In this document: positions 12,281 to 20,283 of the stretch, piece by piece
Layout of the letters: every line of letters begins with the position of its first letter
Position numbering within the stretch: position 1 is the stretch's first letter
NCBI GenBank assembly: GCA_047972145.1
Contig: JBKEAI010000143.1
Coordinates: 1-21,246 of the forward strand
Source of the DNA: JAMLGJ01 sp047972145
Lineage (GTDB): Bacteria; Actinomycetota; Acidimicrobiia; Acidimicrobiales; Microtrichaceae
DNA length: 21,246 nucleotides
Direction of reading: 5' to 3'
Translations under genes and position numbers: made by a program
Notes under the pieces: model-generated
What the model was told of the DNA's origin: nothing
Database searches by the model: none
The model's input: the letters and a program-made list of their open reading frames with translations, nothing else

Positions 12281-13008
12281 GTGGGGCACGACGCAGGAAC
12301 CTGCACAGCGGCGGCATGTCAGCACGCCGCCGCATCGCGATCGGTGCGCTCGCCTCGATCCTGGTGGTCACCTTCGCCGGCCCCGGGCCGGTCTCGGCAG
12401 CACCCCGCGATGGCGAGAGCGAGGCGGGCAACATCGCGACCAACATCGGCACTGCGTTGACCGGTGGCTTCGACACCTCGTTCCCGTCGTGTTCGAGCTG
12501 TTCAGGCCAGCTGAACATCTGGCTGTACAACCAGACCGATTCACCGGTGACGTTCACGTTCGGAACCGAGCAGAGATGGAGCTGCGCGGGCAACACGTTC
12601 CGCAACACCAGGGGTTCGTCACAGAGCGGCACATCGCCGCCCCTGGCGCCCAACCAGTTCGGTGCGGTGGCGATGACCACCGGCACATGTGCGGGTCCGG
12701 GAGGCGCCACGATCGACCCTAAGAGCGGCATGGGATCGTTCACCCTGGGCCAACTGGGTTCGGCACAGTTCAAGTTCGGCGTGAGCTGGTCCGCCGGCAG
12801 CAACTTCGAGAACTTCGAGTGGAAGGGTGACTACACCGGCGACGGCGACACGGGCGGGGTGTACATGTACAACTGCGGCTCCGAGAGCCTCTTGGGTGCA
12901 GGTGATCCCGGCGGTGGCGACGACTACAACTTCGACAACGGCACCTACGCGTGCTTCGTGGTCCAAGACGGCGCCTTTAGCCCTGACGTGCCGCCGACTC
13001 CGAGCTGA
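12277..13008 (+). CDS. Secreted protein of unknown function
   Basis: A 243-residue protein with a Sec-type signal peptide (hydrophobic IAIGALASILVVTFAG, likely cleaved near VSAAP, about residue 42). The mature region is rich in Gly, Ser, Thr, Asn and aromatics and has several Cys (PSCSSC, WSCAGN, GTCAGPGG, YNCGSE, YACFV) suited to disulfides. The pattern of short beta strands (LNIWLYNQTDSPVTFTF; AQFKFGVSWSAG) suggests a compact beta-sandwich, loosely like aegerolysin or actinoporin folds, but this is only an impression. The ATG follows GGAGG by six bases and overlaps the preceding lipoprotein stop. An alternative ATG is at 12316. Confidence 0.75.
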   Translation: MSGARRRNLHSGGMSARRRIAIGALASILVVTFAGPGPVSAAPRDGESEAGNIATNIGTALTGGFDTSFPSCSSCSGQLNIWLYNQTDSPVTFTFGTEQRWSCAGNTFRNTRGSSQSGTSPPLAPNQFGAVAMTTGTCAGPGGATIDPKSGMGSFTLGQLGSAQFKFGVSWSAGSNFENFEWKGDYTGDGDTGGVYMYNCGSESLLGAGDPGGGDDYNFDNGTYACFVVQDGAFSPDVPPTPS

Positions 13009-13028
13009 CCAGCGCTTGAGCAACCGGA

Positions 13029-13041
13029 GGCTCCGAGAGCC
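13029..13041. terminator. Weak hairpin between convergent genes
   Basis: GGCTC-CGA-GAGCC forms a five-base-pair stem with a three-base loop in the 59-base gap between the secreted protein gene and narI, which converge here. There is no T-run, so terminator function is uncertain. Confidence 0.25.
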
Positions 13042-13067
13042 GTCGCTCCAGCTCACAATCCGCCCGT

Positions 13068-13823
13068 TCAGCGGTGCGAGTCCCGCCCGATCGTGTCCCA
13101 GGTGCGGCTGGTGCCCGGCACGTGTGGCATCGACGGATCGCGTCGTCGGTACACGACGTAGGGCCGGGTCAGGTAGGTGACCGGGGCGCTCCAGGCATGG
13201 ACCAGCCGGGTGAAGGGGAACAGCGCGAAGAAGAACCAGGCGATCGAGATGTGCAGCAGGTAGATCGTCGGTACACCCGACAGCGCGGCGGGGTCGGGCT
13301 GGAACATGAGGATGCTGCGCCACCACACAGCGACGCTCGGTCGGTAGTTGTAGCCCGGACCGAGCACGTTGTAGCCGACCGTGGTGATGGTCCCCAGGAT
13401 GACCATCAGCCACAGCATCGTCATCGCGGCTACATCGGTGCGCGATGTCGCCCGGCGGACCCGGCCGTTGACGACGCGACGGATCAACAGGATCGCGAGG
13501 CCGATCACACAGATGGTGAGCCCGGTCACCCCGCCGATCTGGGCGACCAGGGTGTATTGCGATTCGGTGATCCCGAGGGCCTCGGTGAACGACTCGGGGA
13601 TGACGATGCCCAGGATGTGGCCACCGATCACCATGAACGCGCCGTAGTGGAACATCGGTCCACCGATCGAGAGCCACTTGCGCTCGTAGAGCTCCGAGGA
13701 CCGGGAGCTCCAGCCGAACCGGTCGAAGCGGTAGCGCCAGATGTGGCCGACGACGAACGTCGTCATCGCTGCGTACGGCAGCACCACGTATGCCACGAGG
13801 TCGAAGGTGGACACGTCCTTCAT
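13068..13823 (-). CDS. narI: Respiratory nitrate reductase, gamma subunit (cytochrome b)
   Basis: A 251-residue integral membrane subunit with five transmembrane segments, which oxidises quinol and passes electrons to NarH through two b hemes. The four heme ligands are visible with the E. coli NarI spacing: His59 and His69 (MFHYGAFMVIGGH) and His191 and His209 (LLHISIAWFF...LVH). The conserved FPFTRLVHAWSAP segment follows. The ATG at 13823 is chosen because the first membrane segment begins within 10 residues. It is 13 bases after the narJ stop and is the last gene of the operon. Confidence 0.96.
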   Translation of the reverse strand: MKDVSTFDLVAYVVLPYAAMTTFVVGHIWRYRFDRFGWSSRSSELYERKWLSIGGPMFHYGAFMVIGGHILGIVIPESFTEALGITESQYTLVAQIGGVTGLTICVIGLAILLIRRVVNGRVRRATSRTDVAAMTMLWLMVILGTITTVGYNVLGPGYNYRPSVAVWWRSILMFQPDPAALSGVPTIYLLHISIAWFFFALFPFTRLVHAWSAPVTYLTRPYVVYRRRDPSMPHVPGTSRTWDTIGRDSHR

Positions 13824-13836
13824 GGGAGGACCGCCT

Positions 13837-14505
13837 TCATGAGTGTGACCTCGCGCGGCCGGGTGAGATCTCGACCTCTGTGACCGAGATGCCGACCTCC
13901 TCGATGGGTGGTCCCTGCTGGGCGAGAACGGCCACGGCGTCGCGCCCATGGTCATCGAGTGGTGGGAGCACCTCGAGCACGGCGCCGATGACCTCCTCGA
14001 AAGGACTGCCGATGTCGTGCAGGGACGACCGGAGAAGTTCGAGCCCGGCGAGGTGCTCGCTGAGCACGGCGTCACCTCCCGGCAGGGTTGCAGCGACCTC
14101 CAACAGCAGCGGCAGGTAGTCCGGAAGTTCGCTTGGGTCGCTCTGCGCGCCGAGGACGCGTTGGCGGTCCCGCATGTCGGCCAGCGAGGCGCCCCTGCGT
14201 CGGGTGTCGCCGTCGCGGTAGTAGGTGAGGTGAAGGCTGGCTCGCCGCCGCAGATCGAAGGTCTCCACGTAACGCTGCTCCCGTTCGATCTGCGCGACCG
14301 TGGCGAAATCGACCGCGAAACCGTGCAGCCGGCGGTGCGGCGCGGCGTCGAGATCACCGAGCGCGTCGATGACCAACGCGAGGCCATCGGGGTCGTCGGG
14401 ATAGTCGAGCAGCACCGCGGCGCCCTGGAACACCAGCCTGCGATCCTCGTCGGTGAACGCCTCGCGCTTTCGGCGCGATGAGTGACGTCGCTTTCGTAGA
14501 CCCAT
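13837..14505 (-). CDS. narJ: Nitrate reductase assembly chaperone NarJ
   Basis: A 222-residue cytoplasmic chaperone of the TorD/NarJ family, needed for molybdenum cofactor insertion into NarG and membrane attachment of NarGH. Family motifs are clear: AAVLLDYPDD near the start, LTYYRDGDTRRRGASL (about 95-110) and ELPDYLPLLLEVAA (about 125-140). The ATG at 14505 follows GAGGTGGG by seven bases; a GTG at 14517 would add four residues. It lies 13 bases after the narH stop, in the standard narGHJI order. Confidence 0.94.
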   Translation of the reverse strand: MGLRKRRHSSRRKREAFTDEDRRLVFQGAAVLLDYPDDPDGLALVIDALGDLDAAPHRRLHGFAVDFATVAQIEREQRYVETFDLRRRASLHLTYYRDGDTRRRGASLADMRDRQRVLGAQSDPSELPDYLPLLLEVAATLPGGDAVLSEHLAGLELLRSSLHDIGSPFEEVIGAVLEVLPPLDDHGRDAVAVLAQQGPPIEEVGISVTEVEISPGRARSHS

Positions 14506-14518
14506 CAGCGATCCCACC

Positions 14519-16096
14519 TCACTGGGCCTCCCTCACTTGGAGGTGCACGCGGCCGTCGCTGTCGCGGAACGTCGTGGCACCGGCGCTTTCCACCGACGCG
14601 CCCCGGGACGAGGCGCCGAACATCTCGGCGAAACCCGGTCCGGCGGGGAAGTCGAGTCCCATCTGCTCGGTGCCCCTCGCGCCGATCTCCTCGCGGTGAC
14701 TCGGTGGGATCACGTAGCGCTCGTCGTAGTTGGCGATCGCCAACAGGCGGTAGAGCCGCTCGATCTGCTCGGCGTTCAGGCCGGTCGCTTCGCCGATCGC
14801 GGGATCCGCGTGGCCGTGGAGTTGTTCGTCGCGCTTCATCGTTCGCATCGCGGTGAGGCGCATCAGGGTGTTCACGATCGGGTCGGGATCACCCGCGGTG
14901 AGCAGGTGCGCCAGGTACTCCACGGGGATCCGCAGGTGCTCGATCGCTGCGAACACCTTCGATGGGTCATCCGCGTCGTAGCCCGCTTCACTCATCGCGT
15001 CGATCACCGGCGACAGCGGTGGGACGTACCAGACGCTCGGCAGGGTGCGGAACTCCGGGTGCAGCGGATACGCGACTCCGAGTTCCTTGGCGAGTGCGTA
15101 CACAGGGGAGTGCTTCGCGGCGTCGATCCAGTCGTGGGGGACACCCGATTCGCGTGCGGCGGCCACCACCTCTGGGTCGTTGGGGTCGAGGAACAGGCTG
15201 CGGTGGGCCTCCACCAGGTCGGCCTCGTCGGGGGTGGCGGCGATCTCGGTGACGGCGTCGAGGTCATAGAGCACGATTCCGATGTAGCGGATCCGCCCCA
15301 CGCAGGTCTCCGAGCAGATCGTGGGTTCGCCGATCTCTATGCGCGGGTAACAGAACGTGCACTTCTCGGCCTTGCCGGTGACGTGGTTGAAGTACACCTT
15401 CTTGTAGGGGCAACCCGACACGCAGTAGCGCCAGCCGCGGCACTTGTTCTCGTCCACCAGCACGATGCCGTCCTCTTCGCGCTTGTACATCGCACCTGAG
15501 GGGCACGACGCGACACACGACGGGTTCAGGCAGTGCTCGCAGATGCGCGGCAGGTACATCAGGAAGACGTTCTCGTAGTCGAGGCGCACCTGCTCCTGGA
15601 GTTGGGCTTCCATCGCCGCGATGTTCGGGTCCTCGTGGTAGCGCTCCGATGCACCGCCGAGGTCGTCTTCCCAGTTCGGGCCCCATTCCAGCGAGATGGG
15701 TTCGCCGGTCAGCCGGGAGTGTGCGGTCGCCACCGGTGGACGGTCCGCCAGGGGAGCGTTGGTGAGCGTCTCGTAGTCGTAGGTCCACGGCTCGTAGTAG
15801 TCGTCGATCGAGGGCAGGTCCGGGTTCGAGAAGATGTTGAGCAGCTTCTTGATGCGACCGCCCGCGGCCAGCTTGAGCCGCCCGCGCCGGTCGAGCTTCC
15901 AGCCGCCCTTCCAGCGCGTCTGGTCCTCGTAGTGCTTCGGGTAGCCGATGCCGGGTTTGGTCTCGACGTTGTTGAACCACACGTAGTCGGTGCCGCTGCG
16001 GTTGGTCCACGCCTGTTTGCACGTGACCGAACAGGTGTGGCACCCGATGCACTTGTCGAGTGCCATCACCATCATGAACTGGGCTCTCACGCGCAT
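14519..16096 (-). CDS. narH: Respiratory nitrate reductase, beta subunit (iron-sulfur)
   Basis: A 525-residue electron-transfer subunit carrying one [3Fe-4S] and three [4Fe-4S] clusters between NarI and NarG. The first Cys group (C16-C19-C22-C26, CIGCHTCSVTC) is at the same positions as in E. coli NarH. Further groups are CEHCLNPSCVASCP, CRGWRYCVSGCP (Trp in place of a cluster Cys, the [3Fe-4S] signature), KCTFCYPR and CSETCVGR. The ATG at 16096 has a GGAGGTGA ribosome site and overlaps the narG stop by one base (TGATG). Length and motif order are normal for the family. Confidence 0.97.
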   Translation of the reverse strand: MRVRAQFMMVMALDKCIGCHTCSVTCKQAWTNRSGTDYVWFNNVETKPGIGYPKHYEDQTRWKGGWKLDRRGRLKLAAGGRIKKLLNIFSNPDLPSIDDYYEPWTYDYETLTNAPLADRPPVATAHSRLTGEPISLEWGPNWEDDLGGASERYHEDPNIAAMEAQLQEQVRLDYENVFLMYLPRICEHCLNPSCVASCPSGAMYKREEDGIVLVDENKCRGWRYCVSGCPYKKVYFNHVTGKAEKCTFCYPRIEIGEPTICSETCVGRIRYIGIVLYDLDAVTEIAATPDEADLVEAHRSLFLDPNDPEVVAAARESGVPHDWIDAAKHSPVYALAKELGVAYPLHPEFRTLPSVWYVPPLSPVIDAMSEAGYDADDPSKVFAAIEHLRIPVEYLAHLLTAGDPDPIVNTLMRLTAMRTMKRDEQLHGHADPAIGEATGLNAEQIERLYRLLAIANYDERYVIPPSHREEIGARGTEQMGLDFPAGPGFAEMFGASSRGASVESAGATTFRDSDGRVHLQVREAQ

Positions 16097-19000
16097 CAGA
16101 AGGTCACCTCCGTGCTGCGGCGGCGCACGATCGTCACCTCGTCGCGCTGGATACCGGTGCAGCCGTAGTAGTTGAACCCGAACGCCTGCTGGGCGTACCC
16201 ACCGATCATGTGGGTGGGCTTGATGAGGATGCGCGTGAGGGAGTTGTCGGTGCCTCCGGGGCGTCCTGTGGTCTCGGTGCGCGGGGTCTGAACGTGGCGA
16301 TCCTTGGCGTGGTACACGTAGCAGGTGCCCTGGGGCATGCGCGGTGTGGGGATCGCGCGCACGGCGATCACACCGTTGCGGTTCCACGCCTCGAGCCAGT
16401 CGTTGTCGGTGACCCCGAGCGTCTCTGCGTCCGCCACCGACAACCACATTCCGGCACCGCCGCGGTGCAGGGTCAACATGTGCAGGTCGTCCTGGTACTC
16501 CGAGTGGATCGACCACTTCGAGTGTGGGGTTATGTAGCGCAGAACGAGCGCGCCGGGGCCGAGGTTCTGCGCCTCGGGGTAGTGCTCGGGCATGTTGAGC
16601 GGTGGCCGGTAGATCGGTAGCTGCTCGCCGTACTCGGCCATCCAGTCGTGGTCGAGGAAGCTGGACAGCCGACCGGTGAGCGTGTGCCACGGCACCCGTC
16701 GTTCCACGTTGATCGTGAACGCCGAATACGGACGGTCGCCGCTCTCGTCGCCGGACCACTCGGGGCTTGTGATCGTCTTGTTCGGCCGCGCCTGCACATC
16801 GCTCCAACGGATGTGCCGGTCGCGTTCACCCGACACGAGATCAGCGAGTGGCAGGCCCACCCGTTCCTCCATCGATTCGAACCCCTCGAAGGCCAACCTC
16901 CCGTTGGTGGCGCCCGACAGCGCGAGGATCGCCTCGGCCACCTGCGGTGCGCGCTCCAGCGACGGTCGCCCCGCCGCGATGCCCTCTGTGACCGAGCCGT
17001 TGGCGGCGTTCAACCACTCGACGGTCTCCGCGGGCTTCCAGGACGCCCCCTTGGCCCCGATGCCGAGCTCCTCGACCAGCGGGCCGAGCGCGGTGAGCTT
17101 GTCGTAGATCGCGCCGTAGTCGCGCTCGACCACGGTGATCTCGGGCATCGTCACCCCTGGGATCGGTTCGCACTCACCCGCGCGCCAGTCCCGCGCGACC
17201 CCGCCGGGTTGGGCGATCTCGGCGGGGGAGTCGTGGCCCAGCGCGGTTGCCACCACGTCGCGGCGCACACCGAGGTGCTTCGCAGCCATCGGGGCGAACA
17301 CCTTCGCGAGCGACGTGAACGCATCCCAGTCGCCCCGGGCCTCCCACGGAGGGTCGATCGCCGCGTTGAACGAGTGCACGAAGGGGTGCATGTCGGTCAT
17401 CGACAGGTCGTACTTCTCGTACCAGGTGGCCGCCGGCAACACGACGTCGGAGTAGTGCCCGGTGCTGGTCATGCGGAAGTCGAGGTTGACCAGCAGGTCG
17501 AGCTTCGCGGTGGGTGCCTCATCTCGCCAGCGCACATCGCGGGGGCGGCGCTGCGGTGGGGTCTCGTCCGCTGACGCGTTGTCGTCCGCTCCGAGCATGT
17601 GGCGCAGGAAGTACTCGTGGCCCTTGCCCGAACTGCCCAACAGGTTGGCGCGCCACACGAAGAGCATCCGCGGGAAGTTCAGGGGATCGTCGGGGTCTTC
17701 GATCGCGAAGTTCAGCGCACCACTGCGCAACTCGTCGACGACGTGCTGCGCGACGTCCTTGCCTGCGGTGTCGGCTTCGTCCGCGAGGTCCAGGGGGTTG
17801 CGGTCGAAGGTCGGGTAGCTGGAGGTCCAGCCGGTGCGCACCGACTGGGCGAGGCAGTCGATCGCCGACATTCCCTCGAAGCGGTTCTCGCCGAGCGGCG
17901 ATGCGAGCTCGTCGGGACCGAACACCTCGTAGCGCCACTGGTCCGTGGCCAGGTAGAACCAGCCGGTGCCGTTGGTCTGGCGCGGTGGGCGCGACCAGTC
18001 CGCGCCGTGCGCGAGGGTCGACCAGCCTGTGAGGGTGCGGATCTTCTCCTGGCCCACGTAGTGGGCCCAACCGCCGCCGTTGCGCCCGATCGTGCCGCAC
18101 GCGACCAGCATCGTGATGATCGCCCGGTAGATCGTGTCGGAGTTGAACCAGTGGTTGATGCCCGCTCCGAGCACGACCATCGAGCGTCCGTCGGTGTGCT
18201 CGGCGTTCTGGGCGAACTCGCGAGCCACCCGCTCGACCACAGCTGCACGCACGCCGGTGATCGACTCCTGCCAAGCCGGAGTGTAGGGCTGGGACGCGTC
18301 GTCGTAGCCGGTCGGCCAGTCGCCGGGGAGGCCGTCACGCGCCACGCCGTACTGGGCGAGCATCAGGTCGTACACGGTCGTGACGAGCCGGCCGCCCAAC
18401 TCGATCGCAGGCACACCGCGGCGCATCATCGAAGCGGGCCTGGTGTCGAAGCGCGCGAAGTTCACCTCGACGGCCTGATCCGCCACATCCAGCAGGCTCA
18501 ACATCGGGTCGATCCCACCGAGATCCAGGTTCCAGCGGCCCCGCCCAGCGTCGCTCCAGCGGAACCCGAGTGAGCCGTTGGGCACAGCCGGGCGCCCGGT
18601 GTTCGCGTCGATCAGCACGGTCTGCCACTGCTCGTCGTTGTCGCCGTTGTCGCCGTTGTGCTCGCCGGCGCTGTCACCTTTGCCGTTGCGCACACCGGTG
18701 CTGTCCGCATTTTGCCCACCGGTGGTGTGCTCACCGGTGGTGTGCTCGCCGGTGGGGGCCGCCGGGCGGCTGTCGCGCGGGACCCCCTCGGTGCCGGGGC
18801 CGAGATCCGCCGCGCGCAGCAGCCGGTCGGGCACATACCCGCCGTCGGGGTGCTCGCGCAGTGTCACCAGGAACGGGAAGTCGGAGTTCTCCTTCACGTA
18901 GTGCTCGAAGTACGGCACGGTGCGCTGCACGTGGAACTCGTTGAGCACGACGTGGCCCATCGCCATGGCCATCGCACCGTCGGTGCCCGGTGCGACCGGC

Positions 19001-19926
19001 AGCCAGTCGTCCGCGAACTTGGTGTGCTCCGCGTAGTCGGGTGCACACACCACCACCTTCTGACCGCGGTATCGGGACTCGACCATGAAGTGCGAGTCGG
19101 GTGTGCGGGTGACGGGGATGTTGGAGCCCCACACGATCAGGTACGACGCGTTCCACCAGTCCGAGGCCTCGGGCACGTCGGTCTGGTCGCCGAAGACCTG
19201 CGGGGACGACGGCGGCAGGTCCGCGTACCAGTCGTAGAACGACAGCTGCGCTGCGCCGGTGAGCGCCAGGTAGCGCGACCCCGAGGTGTAGGACACCGGG
19301 GAGATCGCCGGCAGCGGTGTGAACTGGGCGACCCGGTCCGGGCCGTGCTGTGCGATCGTGCGCACCTGCGCGGCGGCGACGAGTTCCAGCGCTTCCTGCC
19401 ACGTCGCCCGCGCGAAACCGCCGTGGCCCCGCTGAGAGGTGTAGACCTCGCGCTTGGCGGGGTCCTCGACGATCGACTCCCACGCATCTACCGGGTCGTC
19501 GTGGACGGCGCGCGCTGCGCGCCACGCCTCGAGCAGCGACCCACGGACATACGGGTGCTTGACCCGCGACGGGTTGTAGACGTACCACGAGAACGACGCA
19601 CCCCGCGGACACCCGCGCGGTTCGTGGTCGGGTACGTCGGGGGGTGTCTCGGGGTAGTCGGTGGCCTGGGTCTCCCAGCTGATGATCCCGTCGCGCACGT
19701 AGACCTTCCAGGAGCACGACCCCGTGCAGTTCACCCCGTGGGTGGAGCGCACCTCGCGGTCGTGGCGCCAGCGGTCGCGGTAGAACTCCTCCCAGTCGGA
19801 GGTGTCGTGGCGTTCGACGATCCGCCCGTCGTCCGAGGGAACCCCACGTGTCAGGTAGCGCTGACGTCCCAGCAGTTGCTGGCGTGCCCGTGCGGGTGTG
19901 TTCGCCGGGGCGTCGTCGACGGTCAT
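16096..19926 (-). CDS. narG: Respiratory nitrate reductase, alpha (catalytic) subunit
   Basis: A 1276-residue molybdopterin enzyme reducing nitrate to nitrite. FS0 cluster ligands His63, Cys67, Cys71 and Cys106 (THGVNCTGSC; GCPRG) and the Mo-ligand Asp250 (QTDVPEASDWW) match E. coli H49/C53/C57/C92 and D222. YGGDG-type and TPHSKWSIHS motifs and the C-terminal THMIGGYAQQAFGFNYYG are typical. No Tat signal is seen, so it is probably the cytoplasm-facing NarG type. A low-complexity insert (about residues 374-432, rich in Gly, Thr, Asn and His) replaces a short loop in E. coli. The ATG at 19926 starts just before the conserved N-terminal helix; upstream in-frame codons are intergenic repeat. Expression with narH, narJ and narI as one operon is clear from spacing. 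Confidence 0.97.
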   Translation of the reverse strand: MTVDDAPANTPARARQQLLGRQRYLTRGVPSDDGRIVERHDTSDWEEFYRDRWRHDREVRSTHGVNCTGSCSWKVYVRDGIISWETQATDYPETPPDVPDHEPRGCPRGASFSWYVYNPSRVKHPYVRGSLLEAWRAARAVHDDPVDAWESIVEDPAKREVYTSQRGHGGFARATWQEALELVAAAQVRTIAQHGPDRVAQFTPLPAISPVSYTSGSRYLALTGAAQLSFYDWYADLPPSSPQVFGDQTDVPEASDWWNASYLIVWGSNIPVTRTPDSHFMVESRYRGQKVVVCAPDYAEHTKFADDWLPVAPGTDGAMAMAMGHVVLNEFHVQRTVPYFEHYVKENSDFPFLVTLREHPDGGYVPDRLLRAADLGPGTEGVPRDSRPAAPTGEHTTGEHTTGGQNADSTGVRNGKGDSAGEHNGDNGDNDEQWQTVLIDANTGRPAVPNGSLGFRWSDAGRGRWNLDLGGIDPMLSLLDVADQAVEVNFARFDTRPASMMRRGVPAIELGGRLVTTVYDLMLAQYGVARDGLPGDWPTGYDDASQPYTPAWQESITGVRAAVVERVAREFAQNAEHTDGRSMVVLGAGINHWFNSDTIYRAIITMLVACGTIGRNGGGWAHYVGQEKIRTLTGWSTLAHGADWSRPPRQTNGTGWFYLATDQWRYEVFGPDELASPLGENRFEGMSAIDCLAQSVRTGWTSSYPTFDRNPLDLADEADTAGKDVAQHVVDELRSGALNFAIEDPDDPLNFPRMLFVWRANLLGSSGKGHEYFLRHMLGADDNASADETPPQRRPRDVRWRDEAPTAKLDLLVNLDFRMTSTGHYSDVVLPAATWYEKYDLSMTDMHPFVHSFNAAIDPPWEARGDWDAFTSLAKVFAPMAAKHLGVRRDVVATALGHDSPAEIAQPGGVARDWRAGECEPIPGVTMPEITVVERDYGAIYDKLTALGPLVEELGIGAKGASWKPAETVEWLNAANGSVTEGIAAGRPSLERAPQVAEAILALSGATNGRLAFEGFESMEERVGLPLADLVSGERDRHIRWSDVQARPNKTITSPEWSGDESGDRPYSAFTINVERRVPWHTLTGRLSSFLDHDWMAEYGEQLPIYRPPLNMPEHYPEAQNLGPGALVLRYITPHSKWSIHSEYQDDLHMLTLHRGGAGMWLSVADAETLGVTDNDWLEAWNRNGVIAVRAIPTPRMPQGTCYVYHAKDRHVQTPRTETTGRPGGTDNSLTRILIKPTHMIGGYAQQAFGFNYYGCTGIQRDEVTIVRRRSTEVTF
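18638..18661. repeat. 9-bp tandem repeats in the narG insert
   Basis: Two exact ttgtcgccg units and a third degenerate copy encode GDNGDN on the coding strand, at the end of the low-complexity insert of NarG. Confidence 0.75.
18717..18746. repeat. 15-bp perfect tandem repeat in the narG insert
   Basis: Two exact 15-base copies of caccggtggtgtgct encode the repeated pentapeptide GEHTT in the low-complexity insert of NarG. The in-frame unit length implies growth by slippage without loss of function. Confidence 0.9.
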
Positions 19927-20283
19927 CGGGAGAGCGGTTCCGGTCGCTTCAACAGGCAGCGCCGATTGGCGGGACCTCCGTTGTGCCAGCAGGGTTGTTC
20001 CGGAGGCGCAGCCGACCAAAGTTCCGGAGGCGCAGCCGATGAAAGGAGTGCAACACGCGACCCGGCTGTACCTGTTGCCGGACGCTCTGAGACTGACATC
20101 GCGCTCAACGATCCCCCGATCACCCTCGGTTTGCCTTTCGCCCGGCCCGGCGGCGACGGGTGGGCTCCCTCATCCTTGCATAACGGGCGCGAGCCTAGAG
20201 GCGTGTTCGGGCCCCGTCTCGTGGCTCGCGTCGTGGTCGGCCCGTGGCCGGGTGGGTTCGATACGGGTCCTCCGTAGGCTCGA
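19927..20283. other. Divergent intergenic region between narG and the glycosyltransferase gene
   Basis: These 357 bases should contain the nar operon promoter (minus) and the glycosyltransferase promoter (plus). Apart from the 24-base tandem repeat at 19997-20044 I see no convincing FNR-type palindrome, NarL heptamer cluster or sigma-70 pair. Several frames are open across it because of the GC content, but none has recognisable protein features. Confidence 0.5.
19997..20044. repeat. 24-bp tandem repeat upstream of narG
   Basis: Two adjacent 24-base units (19997-20020 and 20021-20044), each beginning gttccggaggcgcagccga, match at 22 of 24 positions. They end 71 bases upstream of the narG start codon, where an activator or repressor of the operon could bind. 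Confidence 0.85.

Noticed and set aside
16097..16807. N-terminal extension of NarH
   Set aside because: The open frame is a shadow within narG; NarH begins at 16096, placing its first four Cys exactly as in E. coli NarH.
19927..20019. Longer NarG N-terminus starting at 20019
   Set aside because: The added residues come from the intergenic repeat region and have no similarity to NarG; the ATG at 19926 gives the expected offset to the FS0 ligands.
19927..20283. FNR/CRP-type palindrome or NarL heptamers upstream of narG
   Set aside because: Nearest matches had several mismatches and poor symmetry; not supportable by eye.
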